5,731 nt of DNA from an uncultured Oscillospiraceae bacterium (GTDB lineage: Bacteria > Bacillota > Clostridia > Oscillospirales > Acutalibacteraceae), in contig URPR01000027.1 of NCBI GenBank assembly GCA_900549775.1, positions 1 through 5,731 of the forward strand. The letters are read 5' to 3'. A program made the position numbers and the translations under genes. The notes under the pieces were generated by a model, which ran no database searches, was not told the origin of the DNA, and saw nothing but the letters and a program-made list of their open reading frames with translations. Below, piece after piece: positions 1 through 5,548 of this stretch. Each line of letters opens with the position of its first letter. Position 1 is the first letter of the stretch.

Positions 1-1
1 T

Positions 2-37
2 AATCCAGATGATGAAAAAACAATTAAAAAATGGTAA
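2..37 (+). CDS. possible 3' end of a gene entering from the left edge
   Basis: The first in-window codons in this frame read NPDDEKTIKKW and then a TAA stop. Only eleven residues are visible, so no function can be given. A second frame is also open over the same bases and stops at 45-47, so the choice of frame is a guess based on the hydrophilic, Lys-rich tail that is common at protein ends. No hairpin terminator follows. Sequence to the left of the window would settle it. Confidence 0.2.
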   Translation, partial: NPDDEKTIKKW

Positions 38-327
38 AATTTATTAAAAATGAAGCAAATTACTAGGCAGTTAACGTAGGTATTCAAACTTTAATTTCTA
101 AATGGCCCCTCCCCTTTTTTTATGAGAGAAAAGTAAAAACGCTCCAATACGCCGTGTCCTTACTAAGTAATGATTTCTTTAAGTGTATGAAGCAAGTACA
201 GCTTGAGTAAATAGCAACATATATTTTTTATAAATAGAAAATTTTCACTTAATCGCGTTTCATTTTATTTTGTGTATGAGAAATTAAAATGGGTAACATC
301 TGACGACATCTCTAAAATTTTTTCTTA
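38..327. other. intergenic stretch with an unassigned coding-like remnant
   Basis: No intact gene with a start codon and ribosome binding site is visible here. On the plus strand, 67-210 is open between a TAG and a TAA. Its second half reads KVKTLQYAVSLLSNDFFK and so on, which looks more protein-like than random AT-rich DNA. The minus strand over about 124-225 is also open (SLLSKDTAYWSVFTFLS then stop). I do not recognise either product. A small palindrome TTACT-A-AGTAA lies at 160-170. I see no clear Rho-independent terminator for the minus-strand gene that ends at 328. Confidence 0.35.
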
Positions 328-2073
328 CTATGTGTCTTCTGCCTTTTCTTCTGTGCTTTGTGGGATAGGATCGCTTAAGCTTGTTGGTGTCGGAGAAAGG
401 CATTGTTTGCTACCTTCTAAGGTTCTCAATGCATTCAAGCCTGCCTGACTCAAGTCTTCAGGAGCATTATTAATCACTTCGTTTGTTGTTGATTTTCCAC
501 CTCTTTTTGCGAAAGATGCCGCTTCAGGAGATTTGGAATCAAAACTTCTTTGCATTTTAATAGGAGAAATACCGGGTCTTTGATCATCACAATCAAATAA
601 AACTTTCCTTATAGACCACCTCACTAATGCTCCATCATCTTTAAACCGTATACACTCACAGAGGAATACAGCAACAAGATCTTTAGAGCCGTCATCGAGA
701 CCCTCAAAAAGTTCGCCTGCTAGGGTTTCGATATGTTTAAGTGTAAGTTTATCAAAGTCGAATTCGTATCTACCGTTGTCTGCTTTTATGTCCTTTTTTA
801 TCTCATCAGGAATTTCACAAGGCTTTGAAAGGTTTTCGAGAATTTTTCTTGCTTTTTTTCGAATAAAAGGTTTTGATGAAGTAGATTCGGGAGGAGGCGT
901 TGATAATTCTTTTACTGGTTCTGATGCAGTAGATTCGGGAGTGGTTTTTTCTTCTTCTTCAGAATTTTTGAATTTTGTCAACATTTCTGCTACTTTTGTA
1001 TGGTCAAGTTCGGACGTAGGCATTGGAGATTTTTCCTTTTTTTCTAATTCAGAATGTGCGAGCTTTACCAATATTTCAGCTGCTTTTGAAGAATCAAGCT
1101 CACGCCTTGGCCATGCAGATTCGGGAGCGGTTTTTTCTTCTACAGGATATTTGAGATTTGCCAATATTTCAGCTGCTTTTGAAAAGTCAAGTTCACTCGT
1201 TGGCAATTTTTCTGCTGGTTCTGATGCAGTAGATTCAGACGAGAGCGCTGGCAATTTTTTTTCTGCTTCTGAAGCATCAGGTTTGGACGTAGGTGTAGGA
1301 GATGTAGATAAGATCATTTTTTCGATAATTTTGTTATAAGTACCGCATTGATGTGCAACAATATCATCGTTTCGACCAAACTTAAAAGTTATACCACATA
1401 AATTTAACGGAGGAAGATTTGGATTATTTGGATCGATCTTTCTTTTGGCAAGATAAATTTGAACTATTTGTGCAAGTTCTCCAATAAGAGATGAAGAACC
1501 ATATACTCTGTTATTGTCGGTGTGGGCTTGTAAGACTTCTTGTGCAGACTTGTCACCATGATAAAATTCTTTTTCAACTTTGCTTGATCTTGGCTCACCA
1601 AGTTTTATAATATATTTTTTGCGCCACTTCTTTTGAGCTGAGAATGGAATACCAGCAGCAGTAGCTGATAGGGAAGCTCGTCTCTGACGTTTTTGTTTAT
1701 TAGCAGCTACTGCCGATGTCGAGGTGTTACGTCGAACATAATAGCTAGGTTCCATCGCATCCGTATTGAGGGACATTACCCCAGTTGCACCCAACGCTGT
1801 AGCAATCACGGTCATTGCTGCAGTTTTGGTGACCCAACCTCTTATGCCACCAGTTACCATTTCCAGTTCATCTGGAGAGCAACTAGCTAGGCTGTTTTTT
1901 TCTGCTTCACATAGCTTTTCTAAAAATTCTGAGAAATCTTCTCTAGTTAAATCGGCAAACTTTGTTTTTACTAGTTCATATTTTTCCTCGTTGGTTCCTT
2001 GTGAGGAAAAAGCAAGATTAAAGGTATCATCTGTTGCCAAAAGCTTGGCTAACGAGACCAAATTTTCTTTCAT
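328..2073 (-). CDS. large repeat-containing protein with Nif11-like double-glycine leader
   Basis: This encodes 581 residues. Residues 1-76 resemble a Nif11-type leader: a Met-Lys start, an acidic helical body, and the end SPDELEMVTGG, with Gly-Gly at 75-76. In that family a peptidase-containing ABC exporter cuts after Gly-Gly, so export is inferred. Residues 85-101 form a hydrophobic segment that could insert in a membrane. Residues about 145-255 are an unknown basic-then-mixed domain. Residues about 258-400 are Ser/Pro/Glu-rich with three 30-31-residue repeats (SELDFSKAAEIL, RELDSSKAAEIL, SELDHTKVAEML). Residues about 402-500 are predicted helical, starting RKKARKILENLS, and faintly recall MIF4G. 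The tail is polar. A GGAG ribosome binding site 8 bases upstream supports this start, and a consensus promoter lies 5' of it. The usual Nif11 precursor is a short peptide, so the roughly 500-residue cargo is unusual. No modification enzyme or exporter is nearby. The function is unknown; a secreted effector or surface protein is the best guess. Confidence 0.85.
   Translation of the reverse strand: MKENLVSLAKLLATDDTFNLAFSSQGTNEEKYELVKTKFADLTREDFSEFLEKLCEAEKNSLASCSPDELEMVTGGIRGWVTKTAAMTVIATALGATGVMSLNTDAMEPSYYVRRNTSTSAVAANKQKRQRRASLSATAAGIPFSAQKKWRKKYIIKLGEPRSSKVEKEFYHGDKSAQEVLQAHTDNNRVYGSSSLIGELAQIVQIYLAKRKIDPNNPNLPPLNLCGITFKFGRNDDIVAHQCGTYNKIIEKMILSTSPTPTSKPDASEAEKKLPALSSESTASEPAEKLPTSELDFSKAAEILANLKYPVEEKTAPESAWPRRELDSSKAAEILVKLAHSELEKKEKSPMPTSELDHTKVAEMLTKFKNSEEEEKTTPESTASEPVKELSTPPPESTSSKPFIRKKARKILENLSKPCEIPDEIKKDIKADNGRYEFDFDKLTLKHIETLAGELFEGLDDGSKDLVAVFLCECIRFKDDGALVRWSIRKVLFDCDDQRPGISPIKMQRSFDSKSPEAASFAKRGGKSTTNEVINNAPEDLSQAGLNALRTLEGSKQCLSPTPTSLSDPIPQSTEEKAEDT
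915..1236. repeat. 22-base direct repeat flanking the helical repeats
   Basis: Positions 915-936 and 1215-1236 are identical over 22 bases (beginning CTGGTTCTGATGCAG). On the minus strand they encode the same ESTASEP peptide at residues about 280 and 380 of the large protein. The spacing is exactly 300 bases, so the frame is kept. The two copies bracket the three helical repeats, as though the whole block had been duplicated or exchanged as a cassette. Confidence 0.8.
935..1197 (-). repeat. tandem helical repeats inside the leader-bearing protein
   Basis: Three protein repeats begin at residues 293, 324 and 354 of the minus-strand protein, each with the core (S/R)ELDxxKxAExLxxL followed by a charged linker. 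A fourth, divergent core (KARKILENL) starts the C-terminal region near residue 407. At DNA level, 1068-1090 and 1161-1183 are identical over 23 bases and sit 93 bases (31 codons) apart. This points to recent in-frame duplication. The copies keep the hydrophobic positions while the linkers diverge, which suggests selection on the helix. Confidence 0.8.
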
Positions 2074-2081
2074 ATTATCAT

Positions 2082-2085
2082 CTCC
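2082..2085 (-). promoter_or_regulatory. ribosome binding site of the leader-bearing protein
   Basis: GGAG on the minus strand lies 8 bases before the ATG at 2073. This fixes the start and therefore the full Nif11-like leader. Confidence 0.75.
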
Positions 2086-2145
2086 ACTTCATACAAATAT
2101 GGCTTTAATCGCAAAACTTAATTATATACTTACTAATTTACCCTT

Positions 2146-2174
2146 ATTATATTACCATTTGATTAAAATGTCAA
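2146..2174 (-). promoter_or_regulatory. consensus sigma-A promoter of the leader-bearing protein
   Basis: On the minus strand, TTGACA (2174-2169) and TATAAT (2151-2146) are separated by exactly 17 bases, a full match to the housekeeping consensus. Transcription would start near 2139 and leave a leader of about 65 bases before the ATG. The match suggests strong expression unless something represses it. Confidence 0.8.
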
Positions 2175-2261
2175 TATTTTTAATATTTTACATTAATAAT
2201 TATATAAATTAATTGATTAAAACATATCAATGAACAGATATAATATCTTTATTGCAAAATA

Positions 2262-2290
2262 AAATATAAATATCTATAGTTTTTATATTT
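2262..2290. repeat. AT-only inverted repeat beside the plus-strand promoter
   Basis: AAATATAAA (2262-2270) and TTTATATTT (2282-2290) are perfect 9-base inverted arms with an 11-base loop, ending directly before the -35 box at 2292. The position would suit an UP element or a regulator site. The arms are all A and T in AT-rich DNA, so chance is a real alternative. Confidence 0.3.
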
Positions 2291-2291
2291 C

Positions 2292-2320
2292 TTGACATAA
2301 CGAAAAAATCAAAGTAAAAT
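2292..2320 (+). promoter_or_regulatory. sigma-A promoter of the small secreted protein
   Basis: TTGACA (2292-2297) and TAAAAT (2315-2320) are spaced by 17 bases. The ATG at 2353 follows after a short untranslated leader of about 25 bases. This promoter diverges from the one serving the minus-strand gene, with about 117 bases between the two -35 boxes. Confidence 0.75.
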
Positions 2321-2352
2321 ATAGAAAAATATTTTAATTTAGGTTGGTAATT

Positions 2353-2787
2353 ATGAAAAAATCCGTATTTATTTCTATACTAGTTGTAGTATTTTTCGCA
2401 TTTTCTTTTTCGAAAATTAACGTAGCTTGTGCTCAAACAATCAAGTGTGAGGTCCGTAAAAGATCACTTGCTGGTGAGATATTTTTATTTCAATATGATG
2501 ATGAAGGTAATAATAAGGGGTACATTTGGGTTTACGAGTTTGTAAATCGTTATTTGTCACATGAAGATGAACTTTTTTTAGAGAAAGTTAACGGGCTGAA
2601 AATACAAGAAGATAATACTTATTACAATAGATTGTTAGAAATATCCACTACGTTGTTTAAAGACCTAGGCTACAATCCATCGGTAAGGTATATGAGTCCT
2701 CAAATCGAAGAGCAACTCACTAATGTATTTAATATATTGCGGGGTTTGATTGATGAACAACGCATGGAGTTGATTAATGAAAAGTAG
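2353..2787 (+). CDS. small secreted protein of unknown function
   Basis: This encodes 144 residues. I chose the ATG at 2353 because MKKSVF is a typical signal-peptide start and AGG (2341-2343) lies 9 bases upstream; a TTG at 2344 in the same frame is less likely. Residues 1-27 form a clear signal peptide: two Lys, a hydrophobic core rich in Val and Phe, then VACA before Gln28. The AxA pattern fits signal peptidase I. The mature part is acidic and mixed alpha/beta in appearance, with several aromatic residues (YIWVYEF near 57-63) and a helical C-terminus. Only one Cys (32) remains after cleavage, so no disulfide is expected within the chain. I recognise no family. It has its own strong promoter, divergent from the leader-bearing gene, so the two may be coexpressed. 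The amidase relic follows about 100 bases downstream with its own ribosome binding site. Confidence 0.8.
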   Translation: MKKSVFISILVVVFFAFSFSKINVACAQTIKCEVRKRSLAGEIFLFQYDDEGNNKGYIWVYEFVNRYLSHEDELFLEKVNGLKIQEDNTYYNRLLEISTTLFKDLGYNPSVRYMSPQIEEQLTNVFNILRGLIDEQRMELINEK

Positions 2788-2875
2788 TTTGTTAATATCA
2801 AGGAGTTATGGAGTGAAATTTTAACCCGCGTTTGTTTGTGTGAACATATCACAAAAAAATAAGTACAGGCAAAAC

Positions 2876-2881
2876 GAGGTG
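2876..2881 (+). promoter_or_regulatory. ribosome binding site left over from the original amidase start
   Basis: GAGGTG (2876-2881) is a good Shine-Dalgarno site. It lies 7 bases before the AAG codon at 2889-2891, where homologous amidases would begin with ATG (Met-Leu-Lys-Val-Phe). The next usable codon, GTG at 2898, is 16 bases away, which is too far for efficient initiation. Confidence 0.6.
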
Positions 2882-2888
2882 AAAGCTA

Positions 2889-3564
2889 AAGTTAAAAGTG
2901 TTTAGTTGTGTAGATTATATGGAAAAAGACTCAGGAGCAGTCGGTTATTTGGTTGAAAAAGACGTTAACTTAGTGGAAGCTTTAGCATGTCGAGACTTTT
3001 TAGAAGCGCATGGTGTTGTGGTTTTAATGTCACGCACAAAGGATGAAAATGACAGTTTGATTGAAGAAATCCGTGAGTGCAATGCATTTAACTCAGGTTT
3101 GGCAATTGACATTCATAACAATGCTGATGGTGGCGATGGGTTTGAGGTGTATTATCATTTTAAAGGTGGTATAAGTAAAATTCTCGCCGAGAATATTGAG
3201 GCAGAAGTTAAAGTAATCGGGCAGAACTCAAGAGGATGTAAAACCCGCATAAATTCTGGTGGAAAAGATTACTACGGGTTTATAAGGGAAACAAAATGCC
3301 CAGCTGTGATAGTTGAGGGATGTTTTGTTGATAATGTTACGGATGCAAAGATTGCAGATACGGCTGAAGAACAGAGGGCTTTTGGTGTAGCCTATGCTAA
3401 AGGTATTTTAAAGACACTTGGAATTGCTACAAAGGAAAATGCAGAACAAAATCCCAAATATTGCGTTCAAGTTGGGGTTTACTCGCAAAAAGAAAACGCT
3501 GAAAAACAGCTTCAAAAATGCTAAAAGCGTCGGATTTGTCGACGCTTTTATTAAGCAAAGTTGA
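2889..3564 (+). pseudogene. decaying N-acetylmuramoyl-L-alanine amidase (Amidase_3) with SPOR tail
   Basis: The family cleaves the bond between N-acetylmuramic acid and L-alanine in peptidoglycan, using zinc. An open frame runs from a GTG at 2898 to TAA at 3524 (208 residues, no signal peptide, as in phage endolysins). Present are the Glu ligand (E20 in YLVEKDVNL), the His of AIDIHNNA (H73) and the catalytic Glu of VIVEGCFVDN (E140). The first zinc His is missing: where the family has GHGGKDSGA this gene has DYMEKDSGA. The likely original start (2889-2891) reads AAG instead of ATG beside a good ribosome binding site. The C-terminal SPOR repeat begins KYCVQVGVYSQKENAEKQLQK and then stops early. 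Skipping one base near 3519 restores AKSVGFVDAFIKQS and a TGA at 3562-3564. Three independent lesions argue for a pseudogene, probably from a phage lysis cassette. The body is otherwise well preserved, so decay is recent or a non-catalytic wall-binding role remains. Confidence 0.75.
3523..3549. terminator. perfect hairpin, possible bidirectional terminator
   Basis: AAAAGCGTCG (3523-3532) and CGACGCTTTT (3540-3549) are perfect 10-base inverted arms around a 7-base loop. A-runs and T-runs on both sides give a Rho-independent form in either direction. It sits between the converging amidase relic and the minus-strand operon that ends at 3570. On the plus strand the T-tail is short (TTTTATT); on the minus strand TTTTAGCATTTTT follows. 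The same bases also encode the frameshifted SPOR tail, so part of the symmetry may come from coding sequence. Confidence 0.6.
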
Positions 3565-3569
3565 AAACT

Positions 3570-4604
3570 TTAGTCAGGCAGCTCAAATTTATTTATTTTT
3601 GTAGCGTAATGTAGATTTTCATCGCAAAGCGACGGATCATCTTGATTTTCCTGTAAACAATTTATTATGCTAAGCGCCTGTTTGCGGCAGTCATAATTGT
3701 CTTGTTCAAGAAACTTGCACTCAGATTTTGCGAATTCCCAGTTTATAGCCTTTTTTGGCTTATTAAAATTTATCCCAGCAACGTTGTGAAAGCTTGCGTA
3801 GCCATTCATACATGAAGAATCTGTCGACGTTGCCGTTACAAGCACATTATTTCCTATCCACTTGTGATCGAGGACGGCGTTTCTAACTTTAAAAAATATG
3901 TCTTTATGGACTTCAACTAAATTTCGGAGCTTGTTCGAAAGTGGTAAAACGTAAAATTGATTATAGCAAAAACCGCCAAGGACAAGTGCACCAGAAGTTA
4001 AAGCGGCACCAAATGCCATGGTTCCTAAAGAAGCAGCGCCAGTTGCGGCTGCGGCACCTTCAACAATTTTTCCAATACCTTTTCCCGCCAAGCTTTTTGC
4101 TACAGCCCAAACTCCAACACCCGCAGCAGTGTTGAGAGCTAAAGCTTTCTCTGCTTTATTTTTCCCCTCGGAGATAGCTTGAATCCTTTCTTCCTCAGAA
4201 AGTTTTTTAAGGTCACCGGAATAAACTTTGTTCGCAATGTCTGTTAACTCCTTAGTCATACTAGGTGAAGTACCTGACAAAAGGCTATATGTTTGTTTGA
4301 GCATATATGTCAATAAATCATTGTTGATTGCACTATTTTCGGCCGTAACAAGTTCTTTGATTTTGTCAACTACATTTTTTTCTAAAACATAATTTTGTTC
4401 AGAGAAATCTTCAAGTCTTGTAACAATAACTTCTTTGTCATCAATTGCTTGAATAGTTGATTTTTGATTACTATTCTTTATCAGTTTTTCAAGATTTATT
4501 TGATTAATGTTTAAGTCATCCATATAACATTTAGCATATGAATTTATGTTTCCAAATTGAAAGCAAATTAAAATTGTTAAAATTGAAACTGTTATTTTTT
4601 TCAT
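3570..4604 (-). CDS. secreted protein with Gly/Ala-rich hydrophobic core and Cys-containing tail
   Basis: This encodes 344 residues. Residues 1-24 form a signal peptide (MKKITVSILTILICF, then NSYA before Lys25). Residues about 35-155 are hydrophilic and helical. Residues about 156-222 form a long Ala/Gly-rich hydrophobic stretch (AAGVGVWAVAKSLAG, then AAAATGAASLGTMAFGAA) that could make two membrane-inserting helices. Residues about 223-250 are helical and basic, and the rest is polar with Cys at 265, 296, 306, 316 and 327. With C26 and C213 that makes seven Cys in the mature chain, suggesting disulfides outside the cell. The ATG follows the upstream gene's stop by two bases, and AAGGA within the end of that gene is the likely ribosome binding site, so the pair is an operon. 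I recognise no family. The hydrophobic core recalls membrane-inserting toxins and effectors, but only in general character; a membrane-anchored partner of the upstream protein is equally possible. Confidence 0.8.
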   Translation of the reverse strand: MKKITVSILTILICFQFGNINSYAKCYMDDLNINQINLEKLIKNSNQKSTIQAIDDKEVIVTRLEDFSEQNYVLEKNVVDKIKELVTAENSAINNDLLTYMLKQTYSLLSGTSPSMTKELTDIANKVYSGDLKKLSEEERIQAISEGKNKAEKALALNTAAGVGVWAVAKSLAGKGIGKIVEGAAAATGAASLGTMAFGAALTSGALVLGGFCYNQFYVLPLSNKLRNLVEVHKDIFFKVRNAVLDHKWIGNNVLVTATSTDSSCMNGYASFHNVAGINFNKPKKAINWEFAKSECKFLEQDNYDCRKQALSIINCLQENQDDPSLCDENLHYATKINKFELPD

Positions 4605-4606
4605 AG

Positions 4607-5314
4607 TTAATTTTTTCCTTCTATATAACTTAATCTAGGTATACTTTCAGCAAGCTTCGGATCATATTCACCAGATCTTTGATTAAAAAGGTATTCTTGA
4701 GAATATACTTGGCAATTAGTGTATATTTTGTCATAAAAAGCGGATGGCCAGCACTCAATTACAGCCCCATAGAGGTTTTCAGTATTATATTCAGGTTCAT
4801 CTAGACGCTTTTGCAAAAGTAAACGTATACGATTGTACTTTTCCCATACACGTTCGGCATTAAAGTACTGCTTGAGTTTGGAATAATCATTTGATTTGAT
4901 TAGCCCATAGAGCAGAGAAGCCCCTGAGATTATTCCAAAACAAACGCCCTGAAGCATCGATAAAGAACTGTCTCCACCCTGAATATTTTTTCTTTTGAGC
5001 ATAATAGCATTGAAAATTTTCATACCGATTAATATGGAAACGTTAAACAAGCTTGCCCCAATAATTGGTGCCCAACTCAGCAGGTTACCTTTCCACGGAT
5101 GAATTTCATACTTGTCCATGTAATCTCGTTCAGCCTGATCCATCATTTCGAGGCACTTTTTCATATAGGCTTCAATATTTTCAGAGCCAACGAATTCAGT
5201 TTCCCCACCTTGTTCGTTTTTGATAATTTTGTTGTAGCCAATTGCATAAATGCCAAAGGTTACTGAATTTATTACAATCGACAGTGCCAGCAAAATTGAT
5301 ATTAATTTTTTCAT
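4607..5314 (-). CDS. three-helix membrane protein of unknown function
   Basis: This encodes 235 residues from the ATG at 5314. An ATG at 5329 extends the frame by five residues, but the GGGGG run at 5325-5321 is then inside the coding region; it is better read as the ribosome binding site 6 bases before the ATG at 5314, giving a MKKLISILLAL start. Residues about 4-27 are a signal anchor or signal peptide. Residues about 44-70 are charged and helical. Two more membrane helices lie at about 79-104 and 119-139, with a basic KRK between them. The remaining hundred residues are soluble, with a basic helix (about 145-172) and a Tyr-rich end with Cys at 188 and 201. It is the first gene of a two-gene operon with the secreted Cys-containing protein, so the products may work together in or on the membrane. 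I recognise no family. Confidence 0.8.
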   Translation of the reverse strand: MKKLISILLALSIVINSVTFGIYAIGYNKIIKNEQGGETEFVGSENIEAYMKKCLEMMDQAERDYMDKYEIHPWKGNLLSWAPIIGASLFNVSILIGMKIFNAIMLKRKNIQGGDSSLSMLQGVCFGIISGASLLYGLIKSNDYSKLKQYFNAERVWEKYNRIRLLLQKRLDEPEYNTENLYGAVIECWPSAFYDKIYTNCQVYSQEYLFNQRSGEYDPKLAESIPRLSYIEGKN

Positions 5315-5354
5315 TTTATACCCCCACATTTAACTATTAAAGTGTTACTATTAC

Positions 5355-5374
5355 ACATGTAAAATTATACATGT
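5355..5374. promoter_or_regulatory. 20-bp inverted repeat over the operon's -10 box
   Basis: ACATGTA (5355-5361) and TACATGT (5368-5374) are perfect inverted arms with a 6-base spacer. The minus-strand TATAAT (5369-5364) sits inside. A repressor bound here would block the promoter of the membrane/secreted pair. Only a weak -35 (TTGGTA, 5389-5384, spacing 14) is visible, so an activator or extended contacts may be needed. The ATG at 5314 lies about 50 bases downstream. Confidence 0.5.
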
Positions 5375-5481
5375 TATTTACTTTACCAAATTGAAGGTGC
5401 TAAATCAACAAAAAATGTGAAGTTCTACTTATTGTATAAAATTTCGACAATATTCAAATTTTATTTATTTTACTGTAATAA

Positions 5482-5510
5482 TTTACCAAACTATTTCACT
5501 AATCTAAGAT
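5482..5510 (+). promoter_or_regulatory. possible promoter of the right-edge membrane gene
   Basis: TTTACC (5482-5487) and TAAGAT (5505-5510) are 17 bases apart, each matching the sigma-A boxes at four of six positions. The palindrome CTAATCT-A-AGATTAG (5499-5513) overlaps the -10 box and could be an operator. The GTG start follows at 5549. Confidence 0.35.
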
Positions 5511-5548
5511 TAGCACAAGTTTTATTATTTTAAGAAAGGAATGAAATT

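Noticed and set aside
915..1197. Repeats as a CRISPR array
   Set aside because: Spacing and identity follow codon periodicity within an open reading frame, and the intervening sequences are themselves related.
776..1339. Plus-strand open frame of 187 codons opposite the repeat region
   Set aside because: It is low-complexity (Ser/Phe/Val-rich), antisense to the Glu/Lys/Pro repeats, and has no convincing ribosome binding site or promoter. The minus-strand gene explains the sequence.
1693..2212. Two plus-strand open frames opposite the leader region and its promoter
   Set aside because: Both run antisense to the Nif11-like leader or across its promoter, lack ribosome binding sites and give no recognisable protein.
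2353..2450. Lipoprotein signal in the small secreted protein
   Set aside because: The Cys at 26 is preceded by Asn-Val-Ala, which lacks the Leu/Val/Ile expected at the -3 position; the AxA site before Gln28 fits signal peptidase I better.
2831..2857. TTTGTG / CACAAA inverted repeat after the small secreted protein as a terminator
   Set aside because: The stem is only six bases and AT-rich, and no T-run follows it on the plus strand.
3500..3524. Programmed -1 ribosomal slippage in the amidase
   Set aside because: No in-frame X XXY YYZ heptamer is present before the stop, and the frame that restores SPOR needs a +1 shift, so an indel is simpler.
3941..4135. Plus-strand 64-codon open frame
   Set aside because: It is the shadow of the Gly/Ala-rich core of the minus-strand secreted protein; its Gln/Leu-rich product is what antisense Ala/Gly codons give.
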